Below, piece after piece: positions 6,812 to 13,477 of a DNA stretch of 14,696 nucleotides. Both the position numbers and the translations under genes were made by a program. Origin of the DNA: Chloroflexota bacterium (lineage in GTDB: Bacteria; Chloroflexota; Dehalococcoidia; UBA2979); assembly GCA_009843585.1 (NCBI GenBank), contig VYDC01000147.1, positions 1-14,696 on the forward strand. Direction: 5' to 3'. The stretch's first letter is position 1, and every line of letters begins with the position of its first letter. A model generated the notes under the pieces. It searched no databases and had not been told where the DNA came from. It worked only from the letters and a program-made list of their open reading frames with translations.

Positions 6812-7630
6812 ATGGCGGAGATCCCGAAACGCAGGCTCGGCCGGACGGGGCTGCTCGTGTCGGAGCTCGGTCTCGGCGCCATGGACACGCCGACCGCCGC
6901 CGAGGGGCCGGAGACGCTCACCACCGCGCTCGACCTCGGCATCGACTTCGTCGACACGGCGCGCGAGTACGCCGGGAGCGAGTTCCTGATAGGCCAGGTG
7001 GTCCGCGCCCGGGGAGAGGCCGGCTTTCACATAGCGACCAAGACCTTCAGCCACGGCGCCGACAACAGCCAGCGCGACGTCGACCGCTCGCTCTCCATCC
7101 TCGGCGTCCCCCGCGTCAGCCTCTACCAGCTCCACGACATCTCGACGCCGCAGGCCTGGGAGGAGGTCATGGCGGAGGAGGGGGCCCTGGCCGGGCTCCG
7201 GGTCGCCCAGTACCGCGGGCTCGTCGACCACGTCGGCATCTCGTCGCACAGCGACGAGGTCGTGCGGAGGGCGATCGAGCGCGACGAGTTCGACACGGTG
7301 ATGCTCGAGTACTCGGCCTTCTTCCCCGGGACCTCGGAGCTCATCGACCTCGCCTCCGAGCACGACGTCGGCGTCATCGTCATGAGGCCGCTCGGCGGAT
7401 CGGGCAGGACCAGCGCGATGCGCGGCCTCATCTCGGAGGGCTACGGCGGCCCGCTGACGCCGGCGGCGCTGCTGCGCTACGTGCTCTCGCACCCGGGCGT
7501 CTCGGTCGCGATCCCCGGCGCCCGGTACCCCTCGCGCATCCACGAGAACGTGGCCACGGTCCAGGCCTACGAGCCCATGGGCGCGGCCGAGCGTCGGGAG
7601 CTCGAGCGGGCTGCGGCAGAGCTCTACTGA
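6812..7630 (+). CDS. Aldo/keto reductase family oxidoreductase
   Basis: A 272-residue NAD(P)H-dependent (beta/alpha)8-barrel reductase, likely cytoplasmic. The family tetrad is complete: Asp48 and Tyr53 in FVDTAREYAGSE, Lys77 in HIATKTF and His108 in LYQLHDI. The N-terminal RRLGRTGLLVSELGLG is the usual first strand of AKRs related to plant and bacterial AKR11/AKR12-like proteins. The C-terminal VSVAIPGARYPSRIHENV is the nucleotide-binding region. ATG 6812 is preceded by GAGGGTGGGG; an in-frame GTG at 6770 would add a Gly/Arg-rich stretch and is less likely. Its last seven bases overlap the end of the opposing gene at 7624. It reduces an aldehyde or ketone, but the substrate cannot be inferred. 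Confidence 0.93.
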   Translation: MAEIPKRRLGRTGLLVSELGLGAMDTPTAAEGPETLTTALDLGIDFVDTAREYAGSEFLIGQVVRARGEAGFHIATKTFSHGADNSQRDVDRSLSILGVPRVSLYQLHDISTPQAWEEVMAEEGALAGLRVAQYRGLVDHVGISSHSDEVVRRAIERDEFDTVMLEYSAFFPGTSELIDLASEHDVGVIVMRPLGGSGRTSAMRGLISEGYGGPLTPAALLRYVLSHPGVSVAIPGARYPSRIHENVATVQAYEPMGAAERRELERAAAELY

Positions 7631-8160
7631 TCGCGAGAGAGCGACGACGGGCGCGCCTCGCGGCCGTGCGGCGCGCCCGCCTGCCCGCCTCCCGCGTCCG
7701 GCCCGGCAAGCCGGTTCACCGCCGCCGCCAGCTCGAGCGGCCGGCGGCTGCTGAGGTAGTGGCGCTTACCCGTGCGGGTATCGACGACGACGCCGGTGCG
7801 GACGAAGGGCACCGAGCAGGCGCGGCCGAAGCGGCCCCCGTGCCTGCCCCAGCGCAGGCCCCATCCGGCGTACGAGAACCAGGGATAGCGCTCGACCCTC
7901 GCGCCCTCGATCTCCACGGCGGGTATGTTCAGGCCCCAGGGGCCAAATCGCGCGCGCACCATCCGCCCGTCCACGCGGATCCGCAGCACGCCGAAGAGGC
8001 GGGCCGACGCGAGGGGAGCGGCCGCGGCGAGCACGAGCACCATCCCCGCGAGCTCGCCCGTGCCGACGACCCACAGCCCGAACGCCGCCATCGCCAGCCC
8101 CCCCGCCTGGAGCGCCTGCACGAGCAGCCGGGAGCCCTGGACATCCTCGACGTACGGCAT
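7624..8160 (-). CDS. Membrane-anchored protein with a PH-like C-terminal domain
   Basis: A 178-residue protein with two hydrophobic segments (about residues 14-33 and 36-54) followed by a soluble beta-rich region: LRIRVDGRMVRARFGPWGLN, then VERYPWFSYAGWGLRWGRHG and VVVDTRTGKRHYLSSRRP. This order (hairpin membrane anchor, strands, a Gly-Trp-Gly-rich turn, then a strand plus a Leu-Ala-Ala-Ala-Val-Asn helix) resembles the PH-domain-like membrane proteins common in actinobacteria, which I recall only as uncharacterised. The C-terminal 25 residues are Gly/Ser/Arg-rich and probably disordered. ATG 8160 is preceded by a candidate TATCGT -10 box nine bases upstream and no ribosome site. It overlaps the aldo/keto reductase end by seven bases and is divergent from the hydrolase at 8208. 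Function unknown. Confidence 0.75.
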   Translation of the reverse strand: MPYVEDVQGSRLLVQALQAGGLAMAAFGLWVVGTGELAGMVLVLAAAAPLASARLFGVLRIRVDGRMVRARFGPWGLNIPAVEIEGARVERYPWFSYAGWGLRWGRHGGRFGRACSVPFVRTGVVVDTRTGKRHYLSSRRPLELAAAVNRLAGPDAGGGQAGAPHGREARPSSLSRDQ

Positions 8161-8169
8161 CGCGCGCGG

Positions 8170-8175
8170 ACGATA
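8170..8175 (-). promoter_or_regulatory. Candidate -10 box (TATCGT) for the PH-like membrane gene
   Basis: TATCGT on the minus strand ends nine bases before ATG 8160 and predicts a near-leaderless transcript. It is only 20 bases from the opposing box at 8196-8201, so the two promoters are back to back in a 47-base gap. Confidence 0.35.
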
Positions 8176-8195
8176 GCACGCGTCCTGAGGCGCGG

Positions 8196-8201
8196 TAGGC
8201 T
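8196..8201 (+). promoter_or_regulatory. Candidate -10 box (TAGGCT) giving a leaderless transcript
   Basis: TAGGCT ends exactly six bases before ATG 8208. This is the spacing expected when transcription begins at the start codon, a common layout in actinobacteria. No ribosome-binding site is seen before this ATG, which agrees with leaderless translation. Confidence 0.5.
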
Positions 8202-8207
8202 TGCCCC

Positions 8208-8984
8208 ATGCGTGAGCTGACGACGCCCGCCGGGGCGCGGCTTCGCTACCGGGACGAGGGTGCGGGCGACGATGCCCTGCTCCTCATCCACGGCTGGTGC
8301 TCCAGCGGCAGGGCCTGGGAGCGGACGGCGCGGGCCTTCGCCCGGCGCTTCCGGGTGGTGCGCGTCGACCTGCGCGGCCACGGCGCCTCGCGCGCGCCGG
8401 AGCGGGCCGGCTACCGCTGGGACGACTTCGCGGAGGACGTGCAGGCGGTGGTGGGCCGGCTCGCCCTCGCCCGGATCGTCGCGGTCGGCCACTCGATGGG
8501 GAGCCCCGTCGCGCTCGAGCTCGCCGCGAGGCTGCCTGGCGCCGTCGCGGGCGTCGTCGCCGTCGACGGTCTCTCGGGTCTCGGCCTCACCGCCGAGCGG
8601 GCGGCGACCCACCCCTGGATCCGGGCGCTCACGCCGACCAGCACCGCGGAGACCAGACGACGCCTGGTCGGGGCCTTCCTCCCCGCCGATGCCCGCGGCC
8701 GGGAGATCGTGGCGGGCGACGCGGCGCGCGCCGACCCCGGCGCCGCCCTCCAGGCGTACCGCGACTCGGTGGTCACCGGTTCGCCGCGCGAGGCGTGGCG
8801 CGAGTCGGTGCGGCCGTTCCTCTACGTCGGCGCGAGCGAGAGCCGCCGGACGGCGGCGGACGTGCGTGCCGTGATCCCGCACGCGCAGTTCGGGCAGGTC
8901 GTCAACTCCGGCCACTACGTCCAGCTCGACGCGGCCGAGCAGCTGCACGCCATGCTCGACCGCTTCCTCGCGGAGCTGCCGTAG
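8208..8984 (+). CDS. Alpha/beta hydrolase, canonical serine type
   Basis: A 258-residue hydrolase for an ester, lactone, amide or similar bond. LLLIHGWCSSG (residues 24-34) is the oxyanion segment; VDLRGHGAS (53-61) is the following strand and loop. The nucleophile elbow is Gly-His-Ser96-Met-Gly and the catalytic histidine is His236 in VNSGHYVQL. The acid is probably Asp120 (VVAVDGLSG), since the usual position after the seventh strand reads Ala-Ser-Glu-Ser. Length and order match small bacterial alpha/beta hydrolases. Unlike the His-type gene at 4044 it keeps an intact triad, so the two are not interchangeable. It is single-gene transcribed, apparently leaderless from 8208, and converges on the VOC gene. 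Substrate unknown. Confidence 0.93.
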   Translation: MRELTTPAGARLRYRDEGAGDDALLLIHGWCSSGRAWERTARAFARRFRVVRVDLRGHGASRAPERAGYRWDDFAEDVQAVVGRLALARIVAVGHSMGSPVALELAARLPGAVAGVVAVDGLSGLGLTAERAATHPWIRALTPTSTAETRRRLVGAFLPADARGREIVAGDAARADPGAALQAYRDSVVTGSPREAWRESVRPFLYVGASESRRTAADVRAVIPHAQFGQVVNSGHYVQLDAAEQLHAMLDRFLAELP

Positions 8985-9034
8985 GGACGGCGGACGCGGT
9001 CCGGCCCCGGGGCGGCGCGGCGGACGGCGGGGCG

Positions 9035-9877
9035 TCAGCTCCCGCGCGCGACCACCTCGACGTAGAGCCCGTGCAGCGCGCGCGGGTGGATCCAGTAGGT
9101 GCCGCCGTCGCCCCCGGCGACCTCGCAGCCCGCCTCCCGGGCGGCCTCGGCGCCGGCGGCGAGGTCGGGCACGCCGAAGACGACGACGTGCACGCCCTCG
9201 CCCTCCGGGTGCTCGCGCCCGGCGCGGCGGTCCATGCGCGGCACCAGCGCCGAGTCGGCGGTCGCGGGCATGAGCAGCGTGAACATGCGCCGGCCGCCCC
9301 GCCCGACGCGCTGCCACTCGAGGTCGCCGAAGGGCTGGCGGTGGATCTCGCTCACCGTCTCCGTCCCGAGCAGGCGATGGAAGGTCGCTATCGCGCGGTC
9401 GCGATCGCGGATCGCGAGGCCGACGTGCGAGAGCGCGTACGGGGCGGCGGTCGGCACCTCGGGCGGGGAGTCGAGCTCGGGCGCCACCTCGAAGCGCACG
9501 CCGTGGGCGGCGCGCAGATCGGGACGGAGCGCGCCGTCCGGGCGCTCCTCGACGAGGACGCCCGACCGGCGCAGCACGGCCTCCACCTCGGAAAGCTCCG
9601 TGGTGCGCCACACCGAGAGGTAGTAGCCCTCGCCCCTCGGGTTGCGCGCGTCGGCGCGGCGCTCCATCGTCGCCTGAAGCGGTCCGTCCCCGGAGGGCTC
9701 GAGGAGCCGCACCGCTCCCTCGCCCGCAGCGCCGAGCTCGAGCCAGCGCGCCCCCTCCGCGTCGTCGACGCCCGATGCCTCGACCTCGAGCCGGAAGACA
9801 CGGCGGTACGCCTCGACGGCGACGTCGAGATCGGCGACCGCCACCTGCAGCTGCGCGTAGCGGAGCGGCTGCGCCAT
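9035..9877 (-). CDS. Tandem-domain VOC-superfamily protein (glyoxalase/epimerase-like)
   Basis: A 280-residue protein made of two vicinal-oxygen-chelate domains (about residues 6-132 and 148-277). The C-terminal domain keeps plausible metal ligands: His151 in LSHVGLAIRD, His230 in GVHVVVFGV and Glu274 in GLYVEVV. The segment YWIHPRALHGLYVEVV resembles the HP-x-x-x-x-G-x-x-x-E end of methylmalonyl-CoA epimerase. In the N-terminal domain the two histidines align with Gln9 and Tyr86, while Glu130 is kept, so that domain is probably structural. The start ATG 9877 has GGGAGG about nine bases upstream. It lies 25 bases after the amidase stop on the same strand, so the two form an operon. It could be an epimerase, a dioxygenase-like enzyme or a binding protein. 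Confidence 0.87.
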   Translation of the reverse strand: MAQPLRYAQLQVAVADLDVAVEAYRRVFRLEVEASGVDDAEGARWLELGAAGEGAVRLLEPSGDGPLQATMERRADARNPRGEGYYLSVWRTTELSEVEAVLRRSGVLVEERPDGALRPDLRAAHGVRFEVAPELDSPPEVPTAAPYALSHVGLAIRDRDRAIATFHRLLGTETVSEIHRQPFGDLEWQRVGRGGRRMFTLLMPATADSALVPRMDRRAGREHPEGEGVHVVVFGVPDLAAGAEAAREAGCEVAGGDGGTYWIHPRALHGLYVEVVARGS

Positions 9878-9902
9878 GACCGGACCTCCCGTCCTCCCGA
9901 GA

Positions 9903-11327
9903 CTACGGCGCGCCCGCGACCGGGGGCCACCGATCGCGCCAGGGGGCCAGCGCCTCGACGGCGGCCGAGGCGCGGAGCACGCCCGCGTCGTCCCGCCAGC
10001 GCCCGACGAGCTGCAGGCCGACCGGGAGTCCGTCGACCTCCCCGCACGGCAGCGTGGCGGCGGGCTGCCCGGTCAGGTTGAAGGGATAGGTGAAGGCCGT
10101 CCACTCCAGGAAGCGGCGAGGAGTCCCCGCCACGGTCCCGGGACCGTCGTCCCCGGCGGCGAAGGCGGTGACCGGGAGCGTGGGCGTGAGCAGGAGATCG
10201 TAGCGGTCGAAGAAGCGCCGGACGGCGTCGGCGTAGGCGTTCTGCTCCAGGATCGCGCGCCCGTAGTCCGCGCCGCTGTACCGCGCCGCCTCGCGCACGA
10301 CCCGGGCGAGCCCGGGGTCGAGCAGCTGGCCGACCTCGTCGAGTCGCGAGCCGAAGAGCCCCGCCATGCGGCACGACCACATCACGTCGAGCACCGGATA
10401 GGGATCTCCGGCGTCGGGGTGGGCCTCCTCGACCCGCGCGCCGAGCTCGGCGAGCCGCAGCGCCGCGGCCTCCGCCGCGTCGGCGACGGCGCTCTCGACG
10501 GCCGCGAACCCGAGGTCGCGCGACCAGGCGACGCGCAGGCCGGAGAGGGCGTCGCCCCGCTCACCGGCGGCCCGTCCCGCCTCGGCGGCGGCGAGGTGCC
10601 CGCCGGATGCCGGCAGCGACCAGCGATCCCGGGGGTCGGGGCCCTCCATCACGTCCAGCATCAGCGCCGCGTCGGCCACGGTCCGCGCAATCGGGCCCGC
10701 GTGCGAGAGGGTGGAGCCGGCGGGCCACTGCGGCACGCGGCCGTAGGAGGGCTTGATGCCGTAGATCCCGCAGAACGCCGCCGGGATGCGTATCGAGCCG
10801 GCGCCGTCGGAGCCCTGCGCCAGCGGGCCGATCCCCGACGCGACGGCCGCGGCCGCCCCGCCGCTCGACCCGCCGGCGGTGCGGCCCTCCCGCCAGGGGT
10901 TCTGCGTGCTGCCGTAGACGCGGTTGGTGGTGTCGCCCTTCCAGCCGTACTCCGACGTGTTGCTCTTGCCCAGCATCACCGCGCCCGCCCGGTAGAGGCG
11001 CTCCACGAGCGGGGCGTCCTCCGCCGGCACCTCGTCTGAGTGCAGCAGCGACCCGCGGGTCGTGCGTATCCCGGCGGTGGCGGTGAGGTCCTTGACGGAG
11101 ACCGGGACGCCCGCGAGCGGTCCGGCGGAGCCCTCGGCGTACGCGCGCTCGGCGGCCTGAGCGTGCGCGAGCGCGAGCTCCGGCGTCGGCGTCACGAAGG
11201 CCCGCAGGCGCGGCTCCAGCGACTCGAGCCGATCGAGGACGACGCGCGTCACCTCGACGGGGGAGAGCTCGCGGCGCGCATAGCCGGCGCGCAGCTCGAC
11301 GGCGGGGAGGGCCCACGGCTCGGTCAC
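9903..11327 (-). CDS. Amidase-signature family hydrolase
   Basis: A 474-residue enzyme of the amidase-signature family, which hydrolyses C-N bonds of amides. The Ser-cisSer-Lys triad is complete: Lys79 in VPVSVKDL, Ser154 in AGGSSGGAAAAVA and Ser178 in GSDGAGSIRIPAAFCG. The conserved MLGKSNTSEYGWKGD and SHAGPIARTVADAALMLDVM blocks are also present, and length is normal. It starts with GTG at 11327, six bases after a TAGCGT box and without a ribosome site, so it appears leaderless. GatA is less likely: no gatB or gatC is adjacent, and the gene sits in an operon with a VOC protein instead. The specific amide is unknown. It is divergent from the ABC importer at 11519. Confidence 0.95.
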   Translation of the reverse strand: MTEPWALPAVELRAGYARRELSPVEVTRVVLDRLESLEPRLRAFVTPTPELALAHAQAAERAYAEGSAGPLAGVPVSVKDLTATAGIRTTRGSLLHSDEVPAEDAPLVERLYRAGAVMLGKSNTSEYGWKGDTTNRVYGSTQNPWREGRTAGGSSGGAAAAVASGIGPLAQGSDGAGSIRIPAAFCGIYGIKPSYGRVPQWPAGSTLSHAGPIARTVADAALMLDVMEGPDPRDRWSLPASGGHLAAAEAGRAAGERGDALSGLRVAWSRDLGFAAVESAVADAAEAAALRLAELGARVEEAHPDAGDPYPVLDVMWSCRMAGLFGSRLDEVGQLLDPGLARVVREAARYSGADYGRAILEQNAYADAVRRFFDRYDLLLTPTLPVTAFAAGDDGPGTVAGTPRRFLEWTAFTYPFNLTGQPAATLPCGEVDGLPVGLQLVGRWRDDAGVLRASAAVEALAPWRDRWPPVAGAP

Positions 11328-11333
11328 GCCCGC

Positions 11334-11339
11334 ACGCTA
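11334..11339 (-). promoter_or_regulatory. Candidate -10 box (TAGCGT), leaderless promoter of amidase-VOC operon
   Basis: On the minus strand TAGCGT is followed by exactly six bases and then GTG 11327. The spacing equals that of the 8196-8201 box. No Shine-Dalgarno sequence precedes the GTG. Its -35 region would fall on the left arm of the inverted repeat at 11356-11391, which could therefore act as an operator. Confidence 0.5.
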
Positions 11340-11355
11340 GCGGATCGCCCTCGGG

Positions 11356-11391
11356 GCCGGCCACCGGCGGCGCCGCGCGCGCCGGGCCGGC
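11356..11391. repeat. Nested inverted repeat between amidase and ABC importer genes
   Basis: GCCGGCC at 11356-11362 pairs with GGCCGGC at 11385-11391, and inside it CGGCG at 11365-11369 pairs with CGCCG at 11380-11384, leaving a 10-base loop. It overlaps the likely -35 zone of the leaderless amidase promoter. It could be an operator for a dimeric regulator or an artefact of high GC. Confidence 0.35.
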
Positions 11392-11414
11392 TCGCCGACG
11401 AAACCTCACGATTA

Positions 11415-11431
11415 TCGCGCACCTTCGCGCA
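11415..11431 (+). promoter_or_regulatory. Tandem TCGCGCA repeat in AT-richer island upstream of ABC importer
   Basis: TCGCGCA occurs at 11415-11421 and again at 11425-11431, spaced 10 bases, one helical turn. Around it (11400-11448) is the most AT-rich stretch of this gap, including GATTATC and AGATATC. A promoter or regulator site for the importer operon is plausible. I see no known Fur, IdeR or Zur box and no cobalamin-riboswitch B12 box, so the signal sensed is unknown. Confidence 0.3.
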
Positions 11432-11518
11432 GTTTTGGCGAGATATCGGCGCTTGCCGCTGCGTCGCGGCACCCCAACGATGGACGCCGCCCGCAGGCAT
11501 CGTGGTGAAGGAGTGACC

Positions 11519-12463
11519 GTGCAGAGATGGATGCGCGCTCCCGCGCTCGCCGGAGCGCTCGTACTGCTGGCCGTCGCGCCGGCGATCGCGTGCGGCGGCG
11601 ACGACGACGCTGCGGCGCCCGCAAGCGGCGACGCGGCCTACCCGGTCACGGCGACCGCTCTCCCCGGGCGCAGCGTCGCCATCGAGGCGGCGCCCGAGGG
11701 CCTCGTCACGACGAGCCCCTCCGCCATCGAGCTGCTCGCCGACGTCGGCGGCACGGCCATCGCGCGCTCGAGCACGGCGACCGCCGTGCCCGGCGCCGCC
11801 GAGCTGGCGGACATCGGTCCGTCCTACCAGCCCTCCTTCGAGCAGATCGTGGCGCTCGACCCCGACCTGGTCATCGCCGACGCCTCGGCGCAGGCGCACC
11901 TCGCCGGCGCCTTCGAGGAGGCGCTCGGGGGGACGCCGACCCTCTTCGTCGGCGCGCGCGCCTACGCCGATCTCGCCGCCTCCGCGCGCATCCTGGGAGC
12001 GGCGATCGCGGCGCCGGAGCAGGCCGAGGAGTCGGCGTCTGCCTTCGAGGCGGTCGCCCGGGAGGTCGGCGGCGGCGCCGGCGCCTCCCCGCGGGTTCTG
12101 GTGCTGGTGGCGGGCCGCGACGGCACCCTCTCCGCGGCGCTGGGGGCATCCTTCGTCGGGGACCTCGTCGCCCTGCTCGGGGGCGACAACGTCGCCGCCG
12201 CGCTCCCGCAGTCCGGCCCGGTCCCGGGCTACGCCCTCATCTCGCCCGAGTCGATCGTGAGCTTCGACCCGGAGGTGCTGCTGGTCGTCACCCCCGGCGG
12301 GGGCCCCTCGATCGCGGGCATCGTGAGCGCGCAGCTGCCGGAGCTCGCGGCGGTCAGGTCCGGCCGCATCCACGAGCTCGACCTCGAGGTCTACCTGCAG
12401 GTCCCCGGCCCCCGGGCGCGCGAGGGTCTGCGCGCGCTCGCCTCGCTCCTCCATCCCGGGTAG
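11519..12463 (+). CDS. ABC importer substrate-binding lipoprotein (BtuF/FecB class)
   Basis: A 314-residue periplasmic-binding protein of the class III (PF01497-type) fold, serving cobalamin, haem or siderophore-metal import. The GTG start has AAGGAG at 11508-11513, five bases upstream; an ATG at 11531 is too far from it. Residues 4-24 are a signal peptide and Cys25 in PAIACGGDDD would be the lipid-anchored residue, although the -3 position is Ala rather than Leu. Two lobes are visible: TTSPSAIELLADVGG near residue 65, LADIGPSYQPSFEQIVALDP at about 98-117, and a second lobe with VLVLVAGRDGTLS. The C terminus, YLQVPGPRAREGLRALASLLHP, is typical of BtuF/HmuT-type proteins. It heads the importer operon, with the permease 18 bases downstream. 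Iron chelates, haem and cobalamin cannot be separated from sequence. Confidence 0.9.
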   Translation: MQRWMRAPALAGALVLLAVAPAIACGGDDDAAAPASGDAAYPVTATALPGRSVAIEAAPEGLVTTSPSAIELLADVGGTAIARSSTATAVPGAAELADIGPSYQPSFEQIVALDPDLVIADASAQAHLAGAFEEALGGTPTLFVGARAYADLAASARILGAAIAAPEQAEESASAFEAVAREVGGGAGASPRVLVLVAGRDGTLSAALGASFVGDLVALLGGDNVAAALPQSGPVPGYALISPESIVSFDPEVLLVVTPGGGPSIAGIVSAQLPELAAVRSGRIHELDLEVYLQVPGPRAREGLRALASLLHPG

Positions 12464-12481
12464 CGGCGGCCGCCCTCCCCG

Positions 12482-13477
12482 GTGCTGATCGCGGGGCACC
12501 GCCGCATTCGCCCGGCCCCGGCGCTCGCCGGGGCGGCGGCCGCGCTGCTGGCCGCGGCGGTGATCGCCGTCTCGCTCGGCGCCGTGCGGCTCTCGCTGGG
12601 CGAGGTCGCGGGCGGGCTGCTGGATGCGGGAGACGACACCACGCGGCGCATCGTGTGGCAGCTGCGCGTGCCGCGCGTGCTGGCGGCCGCCCTGGTCGGA
12701 GCGCACCTCGGGTTGGCCGGCGCGCTGCTGCAGGGCGTGACGCGCAACCCGCTCGCCGACCCGCACATACTCGGCTTCTCCTCGGGCGCGGGCTTCGTCG
12801 CCGTGGCGCTGGTGGTCTGGGCGCCCGGCTCGCCCGGGGCCCTCGCGCCGGCCGGGGCCTTCGCCGGATCGCTGCTGTCGGCGGCCGTCGTCTACGCGCT
12901 CGCCTGGCGCGGCGGCATCTCCCCGGTGCGGTTCGCCCTCTCCGGCGTCGCGGTCGCGGCTCTCTTCACGGCGCTCTCGGCGGCGGCGATCTCGCTCTCC
13001 GACCTCTTCACGCAGGCCGCGCTCTCCTTCCTGGTGGGCGGCCTGATAGGCGTGGGCTGGGACCACCTCCCCCGGATCGCCCCCTACACGGCGGCCGGCG
13101 CGCTGGCGGCGGTCGGCCTCGCCCGGTCGCTCAACGTGCTGGCGCTCGGCGACGACGTGGCGCGCGGGCTCGGGATGCGCGTCGAGCGCGTGCGGCTCGC
13201 GGCCGTCGCCGCCGCCGCCGCGCTCACCGGCGCGGCCGTCGCGATCAGCGGCATCCTCGCCTTCGTGGGCCTCGTCGCTCCGCACGCGGCGCGGCTCCTG
13301 GTCGGGGGCGACTACCGGCTCGTTCTGCCGCTCTCCGGGCTGCTCGGGGCGGCCCTGCTCGTGCTCGCCGACACGGCCGCTCGGACGGCGTGGGCGCCGA
13401 CGGAGATCCCGGCCGGGATCGTCACGGCGATCGTCGGCGCGCCGGTGCTCCTGCTCCTGATCCGGACGCGCACATGA
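12482..13477 (+). CDS. ABC importer permease (FecCD/BtuC family)
   Basis: A 331-residue inner-membrane permease with about ten helices, forming a homodimer in the importer. Family hallmarks are the segment from QLRVPRVLAAALVGAHLGLAG through ALLQGVTRNPLADPHILGFSSGAG (about residues 60-105) and the C-terminal FVGLVAPHAARLLVGGDYR (about 262-280), which is the coupling region contacting the ATPase. It begins with GTG at 12482 without a clear ribosome site, 18 bases after the lipoprotein stop. Its last four bases overlap the ATPase start (ATGA), so translation is probably coupled. Length is normal for the family. Confidence 0.94.
   Translation: MLIAGHRRIRPAPALAGAAAALLAAAVIAVSLGAVRLSLGEVAGGLLDAGDDTTRRIVWQLRVPRVLAAALVGAHLGLAGALLQGVTRNPLADPHILGFSSGAGFVAVALVVWAPGSPGALAPAGAFAGSLLSAAVVYALAWRGGISPVRFALSGVAVAALFTALSAAAISLSDLFTQAALSFLVGGLIGVGWDHLPRIAPYTAAGALAAVGLARSLNVLALGDDVARGLGMRVERVRLAAVAAAAALTGAAVAISGILAFVGLVAPHAARLLVGGDYRLVLPLSGLLGAALLVLADTAARTAWAPTEIPAGIVTAIVGAPVLLLLIRTRT

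Noticed and set aside
4780..8220. Open frame of 1146 codons on the plus strand, mostly antisense to the permease
   Set aside because: It is Arg/Asp/Gly/His-rich with no domain and lies over well-supported genes on both strands. High GC removes stop codons, so this is a shadow.
9004..9013. Palindrome GCCCCGGGGC between convergent genes
   Set aside because: Ten bases of pure G/C with no loop or T-run. Such sequences are expected by chance here.
9903..11327. GatA (Glu-tRNA amidotransferase subunit A) assignment
   Set aside because: No GatB or GatC genes are adjacent, and the partner is a VOC protein. A general amidase fits better.
11328..11518. Cobalamin riboswitch ahead of a BtuFCD-like operon
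   Set aside because: I found no B12-box-like GCCACTG or supporting stems; only short GC hairpins and the direct repeat.
11324..13285. 653-codon minus-strand frame opposite the importer genes
   Set aside because: Low-complexity, charge-rich translation without motifs. It is antisense to conserved coding sequence.
11527..13473. Open frame upstream of and in frame with the ABC ATPase, suggesting a fused protein
   Set aside because: The upstream part is an Arg/Gly/Ala shadow of the lipoprotein and permease genes, which have strong domain matches in another frame. The ATGA overlap at 13474 marks the true ATPase start.
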